Of a stretch of DNA of 64,000 nt, positions 41,561-50,424 are shown one piece after another. The position numbers and the translations under genes were made by a program. The notes under the pieces are model-generated. The model saw nothing but the letters and a program-made list of their open reading frames with translations. It was not told where the DNA came from and ran no database searches. Source of the stretch: Sycon ciliatum (Eukaryota; Porifera; Calcarea; Leucosolenida; Sycettidae); the NCBI RefSeq assembly GCF_964019385.1, contig NC_088655.1:25046109-25110108 (forward strand). Direction: 5' to 3'. The first letter of the stretch is position 1. The number at the start of each line of letters is the position of its first letter.

Positions 41561-41604
41561 GGTGATTCCTGAAGAGTGTTGTACGAAAACTTGTTCGAAT
41601 CATC
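41561..41604 (+). ncRNA. Hammerhead ribozyme, PLE-2B 3' UTR
   Basis: Stem I is GGTGATTC/GAATCATC (8 bp with one G-T pair), core CTGAAGA (the seventh core position is variable in hammerheads), stem II GTG/TAC with a TTG loop, GAAA, stem III AAC/GTT with a 2-nt loop, and cleavage after TTC. All essential bases are present. Confidence 0.88.
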
Positions 41605-41751
41605 TTTTTTTTCCATTGCCCTTTTTCTTCTTACATGTATTTTTCCTTACCCTTTAGGTTGTTTCTTGCATCGTCTCCATCGCTTACATTGTTAATAAAG
41701 TAGTCCACATGTCGCTTCAGCTCGTCCTACTTATTGCCATATTAAAATAAA

Positions 41752-41768
41752 AATAATAATAATAATAA
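41752..41768. repeat. (AAT)n at PLE-2B/PLE-3 junction
   Basis: AAT repeats separate the PLE-2B terminus from the inverted PLE-3 end. Confidence 0.9.
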
Positions 41769-41832
41769 CCGACGAGGAGACAACAGTCGTAAAATAGCAA
41801 TGAAAAATATCAATTGTGCACTCATAACCATG

Positions 41833-42143
41833 TTCTCGTCTTTGGTTATGTAATCTTGTTACCTTTTTTGCGTTTCCTTTAGTGGTTTTATTGCACTTGT
41901 ATCTTGTGGTTATTTCTAACACCTTTCTATTTACAGTACTTAACTTCAGTTTCTTTGGTTGTATCCTTAGTTCCGTTTTTCCCACTGATGATTGGAACGA
42001 GAAAATCGATTCTGGGTTTTCAATAATATTTTTGTTATAAAATACACAGTAATACATGTCAAACAAGTAACGTAGTTGCGTGATGTCTGCAGCCTTCATC
42101 CTATTCATAGCTATATTAAAATTATTATCTCCACGTAGGTTAT
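41833..42143 (+). mobile_element. 311-bp insertion with own hammerhead and 11-bp duplication
   Basis: The 11-mer TCATAACCATG lies at 41822-41832 and 42144-42154 and occurs once at the equivalent point of the 3' copy. The insert ends with a PLE-type terminus (ATTAAAATTATTATCTCC). Its left part matches 54319-54386 inverted. I read it as a short non-autonomous hammerhead element inserted in the PLE-3 5' arm. Confidence 0.75.
41981..42016 (+). ncRNA. Hammerhead ribozyme in the 311-bp insertion
   Basis: Stem I CCCA/TGGG, core CTGATGA, stem II TTG/CGA with a GAA loop, GAAA, a self-complementary stem III AATCGATT, cleavage after TTC. Stem II is weak (one G-T pair). Confidence 0.7.
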
Positions 42144-42177
42144 TCATAACCATGTATAAACAATTAAAATGAAACAA

Positions 42178-42213
42178 TTCCAGAACGTTTTCGTGTGACC
42201 ATCATCAGTGGAA
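42178..42213 (-). ncRNA. Hammerhead-like motif, PLE-3 inverted end
   Basis: - strand: stem I TTCCA/TGGAA, core CTGATGA, a short weak stem II, GAAA, palindromic AACGTT as stem III, cleavage C. Stem II allows only about two pairs. Confidence 0.6.
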
Positions 42214-42476
42214 CATCGTCCCATAGTAAGAATCACTAAAACAACCAGTTATAATTATAGCTAGAGTAATATGAAAAGAAGCGTGAGAATGCAGCACAGC
42301 TAGCGGTTATGCATAACGCGTGTAGTGTGAACATTTGCAGTGTATCTGAGAATGGTAGCAGTAGATGAATGTGGCAGCTGTGAGTGCGTGTGAACAAAAA
42401 CTGGTGAGTGTGTATTATTTAAAAAGTGTGAGTGCAACAACATTTTCTTTTTTTTTGCTTGCATAGAACAGGGTCA

Positions 42477-42783
42477 CGTGTGCGTGTGCGACAGTGCGGT
42501 AGTCGGTATGTTGGCAGGACGCTTCAACACTTGTCCGAACGTATCAAACAGCACGTCCCATTGTCCTTGTTGTCAAAAGCGGCCAGGGCAGGCAGGCCAA
42601 AGCGTGGGAGGCCACGAAAACACCCGTTGCCTACTACTACGCCTGTCAGTATTACAACACAACCAGAAACGGATACAACACCGGACTCAACAGCAGCGCA
42701 ACACACGAATTTGGTGTCACTCTTGACGACAACAACACGACATGGGAGACCACCGGACGATCGTTCGTTAACGAAAAAAAAAA

Positions 42784-42816
<33 letters not shown>

Positions 42817-43315
42817 CCCGACTGCGGTAACGGAAAGATCCCCAGGAGAACGAAATGAAAATGGAGGAAAAACGAATCTGAGGAGAAGCCAGAGACTAGC
42901 GGAGACACGACTGAGAAAAATGGAGAAGGCGGAACCAGTAGTGGCAGGTGAAAGTACGGGCGCAGCAGTGAACACGTCAAGGAGAAAGAAGCGATGGCAT
43001 GAGGAGATGGAGATGGAGGATGATGATGGGGATGAACAGGATGGTCAGGAGGAAAGCAAGGGTGAGCAGGAACAGGCAGTGGAGGATGAGAGTGATATGG
43101 ACGAGGAGGAGTTCGACATCGACAAGAGCAAGTCTGCCATCTACAAGCATTTGGTGTCCAGTCCGGATTGTCGTAAGTTGTTTGACGATTCCTGGTTTAG
43201 TGTTATTTGTCACGCGCGTTTCTTTAAGCAGTTGCAGGTGTTGGAAGCTGTATATATTCTCACACGTGACCCTGTTCTATGCAAGCAAAAAGAAAATGTT
43301 GTAGCACTCACAAAT
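42477..43315 (+). pseudogene. PLE-3 split GIY-YIG endonuclease, RT absent
   Basis: The first frame gives VRQCGSRYVGRTLQHLSERIKQH, then the AT-hook RPKRGRPRKHP and a Thr-rich stretch. A run of A and (AAT)n at 42776-42813 breaks the frame. The second frame (42920-43432) has basic RRKKRWHEE, a strongly acidic stretch, then SAIYKHLVSSPDCRKLFDDSWFSVI and LQVLEAVYILTRDPVLCKQKE. The order N-half, AT-hook, low complexity, acid, C-half is the same as in PLE-2, so the split domain is a shared feature. No RT remains. Confidence 0.85.
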
Positions 43316-43514
43316 AATACACACTCACCAGTTTTTGTTCACACGCACTCACAGCTGCCACATTCATCTACTGCTACCATTCTCAGATACACTGCAAAGG
43401 TTCACACTACACGCGTTATGCATAACCGCTAGCTGTGCTGCATTCTCACGCTTCTTTTCATGTTACTCTAGCTATATAACTGGTTGTTTTAGTGATTCTT
43501 ACTATGTGACGATG

Positions 43515-43550
43515 TTCCACTGATGCTGGTCACACGAAAACGTTCTGGAA
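43515..43550 (+). ncRNA. Hammerhead-like motif, PLE-3 3' UTR (core A to C)
   Basis: Same as 42178-42213, but the core reads CTGATGC. Stem I (TTCCA/TGGAA) and palindromic AACGTT are kept. Probably inactive. Confidence 0.6.
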
Positions 43551-43609
43551 TTGTTTCATTTTAATTGATTATACATGGTCATGAGTGCACAATTGATATT
43601 TTTCATTGC

Positions 43610-43633
43610 AATAATAATAATAATAATAATAAT
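43610..43633. repeat. (AAT)8 at PLE-3/Rz-1 junction
   Basis: Eight AAT units link the PLE-3 3' end to the inverted Rz-1 copy. Confidence 0.95.
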
Positions 43634-44523
43634 TTGAAACTCGGATGTTGAGCCATAAATAAATGTGGAAGAGAAAAGGACATATGGATACGAGTTAAGA
43701 GTAACTCTCCATCACTGTAACATGATACTATATACAGTCAGAAAGTGCAATAACTAGGCACAAAACTGACAGAGTACTGAAACATTCGACGTCCTGACAC
43801 CTAGCTTTAACACATCTCCGTAGCGCTAACCGACAGCCTTCCAACTTGGAAGGTTCAAGGTTATGGAAAAGACCAAAGAGGGGAAGGCAAGCGCAACGAA
43901 AATGAGCAAAAGCCACAGTCCCAACGGAACAAAGAATGTCGATTGTTACTGGACGATGACGAGACCAGTACGATATTTGACAAAGCGGTCTAACTACAAT
44001 TCGAAGCAGCAAAGCAGCACACCACCCAACTTGGGTGGGTCATAAATATCAAAGATAAGTAAAGAAAGGGAAGCTTTGCGAAAACGAATTGTACAAGCCG
44101 AAAGCCAAACTCCTACACCCAAGTTGGGTGGTGTGCTGCTTTGCTGCTTCGAATTGTAGTTAGACCGCTTTGTCAAATATCGTACTGGTCTCGTCATCGT
44201 CCAGTAACAATCGACATTCTTAGTTCCGTTGGGACTGTGGCTTTTGCTCGTTTTCGTTGCGCTTGCCTTCCCCTCTTTGGTCTTTTCCATAACCTTGAAC
44301 CTTCCAAGTTGGAAAGCTGTCGGTTAGCGCTACGGAGATGTGTTAAAGCTAGGTGTCAGGACGTCGAATGTTTCAGTACTCTGTCAGTTTTGTGTCTAGT
44401 TATTGCACTTTCTGACTGTATATAGTATCATGTTACAGTGATGGAGAGTTACTCTTAACTCGTATCCATATGTCCTTTTCTCTTCCACATTTATTTATGG
44501 CTCAACATCCGAGTTTCAAATTG

Positions 44524-44572
44524 CACACCTGATGAGCCGTCACGAACCATACGGCGAAACGAACGTTGTGTG
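44524..44572 (+). ncRNA. Hammerhead ribozyme, Rz-1 unit 1
   Basis: Stem I CACAC/GTGTG, core CTGATGA, stem II GCCGT/ACGGC with a 10-nt loop, GAAA, stem III ACG/CGT with a 2-nt AA loop, cleavage after GTT. All core bases fit. Confidence 0.88.
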
Positions 44573-45116
44573 AAACCACTTGTTTTGTAGTCAACTAGCC
44601 CATCACAATGTCATGCATGAGGAGTACTGTAGGAGTTTGGCTTTCGGCTTGTACAATTCGTTTTCGCAAAGCTTCCCTTTCTTTACTTATCTTTGATATT
44701 TATGACCCACCCAAGTTGGGTGGTGTGCTGCTTTGCTGCTTCGAATTGTAGTTAGACCGCTTTGTCAAATATCGTACTGGTCTCGTCATCGTCCAGTAAC
44801 AATCGACATTCTTTGTTCCGTTGGGACTGTGGCTTTTGCTCGTTTTCGTTGCGCTTGCCTTCCCCTCTTTGGTCTTTTCCATAACCTTGAACCTTCCAAG
44901 TTGGAAGGCTGTCGGTTAGCGCTACGGAGATGTGTTAAAGCTAGGTGTCAGGACGTCGAATGTTTCAGTACTCTGTCAGTTTTGTGCCTAGTTATTGCAC
45001 TTTCTGACTGTATATAGTATCATGTTACAGTGATGGAGAGTTACTCTTAACTCGTATCCATATGTCCTTTTCTCTTCCACATTAAATTTATGGCTCAACA
45101 TCCGAGTTTCAAATTG

Positions 45117-45165
45117 CACACCTGATGAGCCGTCACGAACCATACGGCGAAACGTACGTCGTGTG
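45117..45165 (+). ncRNA. Hammerhead ribozyme, Rz-1 unit 2
   Basis: Identical to 44524-44572 except that stem III is ACGTACGT (fully self-complementary) and the cleavage triplet is the preferred GTC. The third unit ends at 45673 before its ribozyme. Confidence 0.9.
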
Positions 45166-45673
45166 AAACCACTTGTTTTGTAGTCAACTAGTCCATCACA
45201 ATGTCATGCATGAGGAGTACTGTAGGAGTTTGGCTTTCGGCTTGTACAATTCGTTTTCGCAAAGCTTCCCTTTCTTTACTTATCTTTGATATTTATGACC
45301 CACCCAAGTTGGGTGGTGTGCTGCTTTGCTGCTTCGAATTGTAGTTAGACCGCTTTGTCAAATATCGTACTGGTCTCGTCATCGTCCAGTAACAATCGAC
45401 ATTCTTTGTTCCGTTGGGACTGTGGCTTTTGCTCGTTTTCGTTGCGCTTGCCTTCCCCTCTTTGGTCTTTTCCATAACCTTGAACCTTCCAAGTTGGAAG
45501 GCTGTCGGTTAGCGCTACGGAGATGTGTTAAAGCTAGGTGTCAGGACGTCGAATGTTTCAGTACTCTGTCAGTTTTGTGCCTAGTTATTGCACTTTCTGA
45601 CTGTATATAGTATCATGTTACAGTGATGGAGAGTTACTCTTAACTCGTATCCATATGTCCTTTTCTCTTCCAC

Positions 45674-45685
45674 AATAATAATAAT
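45674..45685. repeat. (AAT)4 at Rz-1/Rz-2 junction
   Basis: Four AAT units between the last Rz-1 unit and the inverted Rz-2 copy. Confidence 0.95.
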
Positions 45686-45919
45686 GGTTGATAAATATGG
45701 TGGTAAAGACACACCCGGCAATATGGCGGTAAACACACGCCTGCCCACACACGCTCTCTAGGCTGCAAAGTTCTAGCACAGAGCTCTCCTTCTCACCACC
45801 ACCACCATCAGTTCGCGCCTAGCGCCTGGTCGATGCATGGTTGGCGGTATCCGGCATAGCAGGCTGGTACATCAAGTAGCGCATGGCACATAGAAGATGA
45901 CACAGCAACGACATAGCTC

Positions 45920-45943
45920 GATTGCGACGTACGTTTCGTCCCC
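45920..45943 (-). ncRNA. Half hammerhead in the inverted Rz-2 copy
   Basis: Only the 3' half (GGGGACGAAAC through GCAATC on the - strand) is present. The copy switches orientation right at the stem II loop. Confidence 0.8.
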
Positions 45944-46069
45944 ACTGTTTACCGCCATATTGCCGGGTGTGTCTTTACCACCACATTTATCAACCATAAG
46001 TACAGCTGCAGTGGTATCTTCAACTTCATTCTCCCGAGTCAAGCTCCGTATGAAGACACCCAAGAAGAA

Positions 46070-46113
46070 GATTGCCTGATGAGTCCAGCGGGGACGAAAC
46101 GTACGTCGCAATC
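46070..46113 (+). ncRNA. Hammerhead ribozyme, Rz-2 unit 1
   Basis: Stem I GATTGC/GCAATC (6 bp), core CTGATGA, stem II GTCC/GGAC with an AGCGG loop, GAAA, self-complementary stem III ACGTACGT, cleavage after GTC at 46107. A complete consensus type-I motif. Confidence 0.92.
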
Positions 46114-46442
46114 GAGCTATGTCGTTGCTGTGTCATCTTCTATGTGCCATGCGCTACTTGATGTACCAGCCTGCTATGCCGGATACCGCCAACCATGCAT
46201 CGACCAGGCGCCAGGCGCGAACTGATGGTGGTGGTGGTGTTTGTTTTTTGTTTGTTTGTTTATTTAGAGTCGAAGAACAAACAGGCAAATTTGCCTAATT
46301 ACATGATATCGACTAAAAGGAGAATAAATTATAAAAGGCCAATGAAGGTAATGACACTGAGTAGAGTGGGTAGTAAAGTATTTCGTCATTGTTAAAGCCA
46401 GTTAGGCCAGTAAGGGAAATAATAATACAGCGGGCAGTGGCA

Positions 46443-48089
46443 TTACTGAAAAGCAGCATGTGCTGGGAGGGATCGCATGAATCGGTGGTACTGTGGGATT
46501 TTCCTGATGTCGGGCTGGAGCCTGTTCCACAGTGATACACATTGGAATGAGGCAGAATGTGTGCCAGCGGATGTCTTAGTGACTGGAAATTTAAGTGCTC
46601 GATTTCCCTGACTACGTGTAGCACGGCCGGCATTAAGAGGACTGAACATATCGGTAAGCAATGTGCTGCATTTACCCTGAAGGCAGCGCCAAGTGTAGCC
46701 AAGCAGCTTGTGGCAGTACATAACTTCTAGCGAGTGCAATCGCAATTGGCAATACAGCGGCGCAGATGGTGATGCAAATGGAGCGTTGTAAACACAGCGG
46801 ACTGCGCGCTTGAGTAGCCACTCTAGGCGCTCGAGCTGATGTGAGGTGAGGCCAGCAGAGAAACAGTTGCTAGCATACCGGAAGTCAGGAAGGATCAGGG
46901 ACTTCAGGTATGTGATGCGGCACGGGAGGGGCATGCAGCGCCTGTTTCTAAACAGGACAGCTATTTTACAGGCCGCTCGCTTGGCGATCTGGTTGACCAT
47001 TGTGGTCCACTTTAGATCTTGGTCCATGTGGACACCAAGATACTTTGCGGATTCTACTTGTGCCAGTTGAACTCCAGAGCACATAATGCTGACGCGAGGA
47101 TTCACAGAACGATGGGCAGGGATGAACAAAATCTGGGTTTTACTCCCGTTTAGTACCAGGTTCCTGCTGGCAAGCCATCTGGCCAGGTGTGTAACTGCAG
47201 AAGACATATTGCGTTCCAGCTGATGTTTGTCCCTGCTACTAATATAGAGCATGATGTCATCTGCGAACTGAACTGTCCGCACACCATACGGTTGCACTTC
47301 AGCTGCCACACCACGGACATAGAGGACAAACAGCAGAGGACCAAGTACGGAACCCTGGGGCACACCACTGCTGGGCTGGAATACCTTGCTGTGCTGGTTC
47401 CCAATGACAACTCTTTGCTGCCGGTCACTTAAGTAGTCTGCCAGCCAATTCAGCGCACTTCCACCAACACCAATACTGAAGAGGTCGCGGATGAGGGTGC
47501 CATGTTGAACCTTGTCGAATGCCTTCGACATGTCAACAAAGGCGGCGCAAGTTGAGAGTCCGGAGTCTTTGGCATTGGCAAAGGCCTCTGATGCCATCAC
47601 AACAGCATCCTCTGTTGAGTGCTGTTTCCGGAATCCGAACTGGCAATCTGGGTAGAGGCTGTGGGTGGTCAAGAATTCAGTGAGTTGCGAATGTACGATG
47701 CGCTCAAGGATCTTTGAGATAATCGGCAACAGAGAAACAGGCCTGAAATTGGTGGCCTTAGTAGGGTCGCCGCTCTTGTACACAGGGGTGATATTTGCAA
47801 GTTTCATGGATAGTGGAAATCTCCCTTCGGAAAGTGACTTGTTGAAGATGAGAGTTACTGATGGAGCTAAGAGGTCAGAGCATGCTGCTAGTACAAGAGC
47901 AGGTACGCCATCACTGCCCGTTGACTTTGTCGTATCTACACTGCTGAGTAACTTGCGTACACATGCGATGGATACTGGCTTGAAACAGCAGAGATCAGTA
48001 CTTGCATGCGGACCAGAGGGGATGGATGGACAGCACCTTTGGGCGAGTCGCATCGGTGACGATGTCCGCAAACACTTGTCCGATTTCAT
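46443..48089 (-). pseudogene. nLTR-B reverse transcriptase
   Basis: Open for 548 codons in the frame of the RT: TKSTGSDGVPALVL, ANITPVYKSGDPTKATNFRPVSLLP, FVDMSKAFDKV, GVPQGSVLGPLLFVLYV and the catalytic VQFADDIMLYI near residue 275. The C-terminal region ends with TSAGTHSASFQCVSLWNRLQ and LPAHAAFQ, as in CR1/L2-type elements. A 1-nt shift near 48040 separates it from the endonuclease frame. Confidence 0.9.
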
Positions 48090-49235
48090 CCAGGGGGCAT
48101 TGAGGAGCAGTGTGGGTCCGTGTTCTGCCTGATACCTGGTTAATCACTCTCCATGTTTGTCTTGGCTGACCTTCCGCATTGGCAAACTGATCCTGATAGT
48201 AGCAGGCCTTGAGTCGTCGGTTAAGCTGGTTCACATCACGTCTGGTCTGGCGGAAAGCTTCATGGTCCACAGGGTTGCAGGTGCGTAGCCATTTGCGGTG
48301 GGCCCGGTTTCGACTAGATATTGTGGCCAGCAGGTTTGCATCCATCCAAGGAACATGTTTGCGTGTTTTGGTGCGGCGGGTCCTCAAAGGAGCATGTTTG
48401 TCTAGGATATCCAGGAACTTCTTCAGCCATCGAGTCCACATCTCATCACACGATCCATCCCAGGAGCACAAGTTTGCAGCCACGAGGTCATTGCGAAACA
48501 TTTCCATGTTGATGCCTCGGAGGTGCCGAGTCTGCGGTTGAGCATTCTGGGGTGCACAGTCAGCAGTGGTTGCCAGGGTAGAGATGACAGCCGAATGGTC
48601 ACTAAATGATACTGGGGAGACAATGGTTGGGGCTCTGCACAGCAACGTACTAAATACTAAGTCCAGGGTGGTTTGTGATCCCGTAATTCCGATTCTTGTG
48701 GCCTGACTCACACTTTGTGACAGTCCGAGGGTATTCGCGATGTCAGATAGATATGAGAGTTGACCACTCTGGCAGCTATAGTCAACATTGAAGTCACCAC
48801 AGATTATGACATCCTTTGGCTCCCTCATCGCACGAGTGAACGTCGCTTCCAGGGCCTGCCAGTAAGACACTCGCATATGAGGTGGCCGATACAGACAGGC
48901 AATGAGACAAGGCTTCGGCTGGGCCTTCACCTCTACCCAGCAGCACTCAATATCCTGTGTGGCAAGATCTGGCCGGGGGTGGCATTTCAGTCCGACATCA
49001 GTGTATATACACACACCACCACCCAAGTTCCCGCAACGGTCTAGGCGATGTAGGGTGTAACCTGGTATGGACATTAATTTTCTGCTGTTGTAATTGTACC
49101 ATCGAGCCAAGTTTCTGAGACAGCTATTACATTGGGCACACAAGTAGAGGCCAGTTGCATTAGATCCTGCAGCTTCTGGCGGAGGCTGCAGATGTTCAGG
49201 GACAGTACTTTCAACGTGGAATGTGAACTAGTCAT
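47995..49235 (-). pseudogene. nLTR-B APE endonuclease
   Basis: The natural start is ATG at 49235 (MTSSHSTLKVLSLNICSLRQ, VIAVSETWLDG). A frameshift near 49085 moves to the frame running from 49143 to 47995: SIPGYTLHRLDRCGNLGGGV, VIICGDFNVDYS near residue 115 and FSDHSAVI. The catalytic Glu, Asp and His motifs are all present across the two frames. Linker residues lead to the RT frame. Confidence 0.88.
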
Positions 49236-49606
49236 GATCTAATAGATTGTTGGTGGTCTTTTCGCATCTCTTTAGCTGGCATGATAGTTGCATCAAACCT
49301 GGTCTCGGTCACAACAGCGATGTCTACATTGTGGTGCGTGACAGTGTGGACAAATTCTCCAAATTTGTTTGCTAAGCTAAAAGCATTAGTCACCAGGAGG
49401 CGTAGTGATTGGGTCGAGGTGGTGAGAAGGAGAGCTCTGTGCTAGAACTTTGCAGCCTAGAGAGCGTGTGTGGGCAGGCGTGTGTTTACCGCCATATTGC
49501 CGGGTTTGTCTTTACCACCATATTTATCAACCATAAGTACAGCTGCAATGGTGTCTTCAACTTCATTCTCCCGAGTCAAGCTCCGTATGAAGACACCCAA
49601 GAAGAA

Positions 49607-49650
49607 GATTGCCTGATGAGTCCAGTGGGGACGAAACGTCCGTCGCAATC
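49607..49650 (+). ncRNA. Hammerhead ribozyme, Rz-2 unit 2
   Basis: As 46070-46113, with loop II AGTGG and stem III ACG/CGT closed by TC. Cleavage after GTC at 49644. Confidence 0.92.
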
Positions 49651-49958
49651 GAGCTATGTCGTTGCTGTGTCATCTTCTATGTGCCATGCGCTACTTGATG
49701 TACCAGCCTGCTATGCCGGATACCGCCAACCATGCATGGACCAGGCGCCAGGCGCGAACTGATGGTGGTGGTGGTGAGAAGGAGAGCTCTGTGCTAGAAC
49801 TTTGCAGCCTAGAGAGCGTGTGTGGGCAGGCGTGTGTTTACCGCCATATTGCCGGGTGTGGCTTTACCACCATATTTATCAACCATAAGTACAGCTGCAG
49901 TGGTGTCTTCAACTTCATTCTCCCGAGTCAAGCTCCGTATGAAGACACCCAAGAAGAA

Positions 49959-50002
49959 GATTGCCTGATGAGTCCAGCGGGGACGAAACGTACGTCGCAA
50001 TC
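49959..50002 (+). ncRNA. Hammerhead ribozyme, Rz-2 unit 3
   Basis: Identical to 46070-46113; cleavage after 49996, exactly 352 bp from the previous one. Confidence 0.92.
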
Positions 50003-50268
50003 GAGCTATGTCGTTGCTGTGTCATCTTCTATGTGCCATGCGCTACTTGATGTACCAGCCTGCTATGCCGGATACCGCCAGCCATGCATCGACCAGGCGC
50101 CAGGCGCGAACTGATGGTGGTGGTCGTGAGAAGGAGAGCTCTGTGCTAGAACTTTGCAGCCTAGAGAGCGTGTGTGGGCAGGCGTGTGTTTACCGCCATA
50201 TTGCCGGGTGTGTCTTTACCACCATATTTATCAACCATAAGTACAGCTGCAATGGTGTCTTTAACTTC

Positions 50269-50310
<42 letters not shown>
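50269..50310. repeat. (AAT)14 at Rz-2 3' end
   Basis: Fourteen AAT units separate the truncated last Rz-2 unit from the next non-LTR element. Confidence 0.95.
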
Positions 50311-50314
<4 letters not shown>

Positions 50315-50424
50315 CAGGTCGCGTAATGAAGCAGCATAACGATAGATGCACAAAGTCATGATGCCTGGTCCGCTGCTGTCCTGGGTTCGCTACCCCGTGC
50401 ATTGCAGCCGCAAGCAAAACCAGC

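Larger units (their letters stand above)
38942..41751 (+). mobile_element. PLE-2B: Penelope-like element with inverted 5' end
   Basis: An inverted copy of the 3' UTR (38942-39450) is fused to a direct body (39451-41751) that starts inside the RT palm. Both ends meet AAT repeats (38925-38942 and 41752-41768). Confidence 0.92.
41769..43609 (+). mobile_element. PLE-3: Penelope-like element, different subfamily
   Basis: The inverted 3' UTR (41769 to about 42425, containing a 311-bp insertion) is followed by a direct fragment that begins within the GIY-YIG domain (about 42470) and continues to the 3' UTR (43309-43609). It is more 5'-truncated than PLE-2B. It has the same layout as PLE-2 but about half the protein identity. 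Confidence 0.88.
43634..45673 (+). mobile_element. Rz-1: retrozyme-like array, 593-bp unit with hammerhead
   Basis: One inverted partial copy (43634-44112) is followed by about 2.6 direct units (44113-45673). The distance between the two hammerhead cleavage points (44567 and 45160) is 593 bp. A 94-codon frame is conserved in all copies but resembles no protein, and it follows from sequence identity. Tandem units with a type-I hammerhead are the pattern of animal retrozymes: cleavage of a multimer would release 593-nt monomers able to circularise. No RT or LTR is present. Confidence 0.88.
46240..49417 (-). mobile_element. Non-LTR element nLTR-B inserted in Rz-2
   Basis: The 3' end on the - strand is an A-rich AAAC-type tail (46240-46265). 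It interrupts the GGTGGT run of an Rz-2 unit (46224-46239 on one side, 49418-49423 on the other). It contains endonuclease and RT frames with frameshifts. Its extreme 5' part (about 49240-49417) encodes a second, different endonuclease N-terminus. Confidence 0.9.
45686..50268 (+). mobile_element. Rz-2: retrozyme-like array, 352-bp unit with hammerhead, split by a non-LTR element
   Basis: The inverted partial copy 45686-45947 is followed by direct units from 45948. Cleavage points at 49644 and 49996 are exactly 352 bp apart; that at 46107 is 352 bp from 49644 once the 3185-bp insertion is removed. The array ends at 50268 in AAT repeats. The unit has GGTGG runs and an ACCGCCATATTGCC block. It has no coding capacity of its own. 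The inferred product is a 352-nt monomer RNA. Confidence 0.9.

Noticed and set aside
43727..45610. The repeated 94-codon frame in Rz-1 as a conserved protein
   Set aside because: It recurs only because the DNA units are nearly identical; it has no domain and the diverged copy at 9.7 kb does not keep it intact.
7264..50268. CRISPR arrays
   Set aside because: Tandem repeats here are long units (190, 352 and 593 bp) without short repeat-spacer structure, and the genome is eukaryotic.
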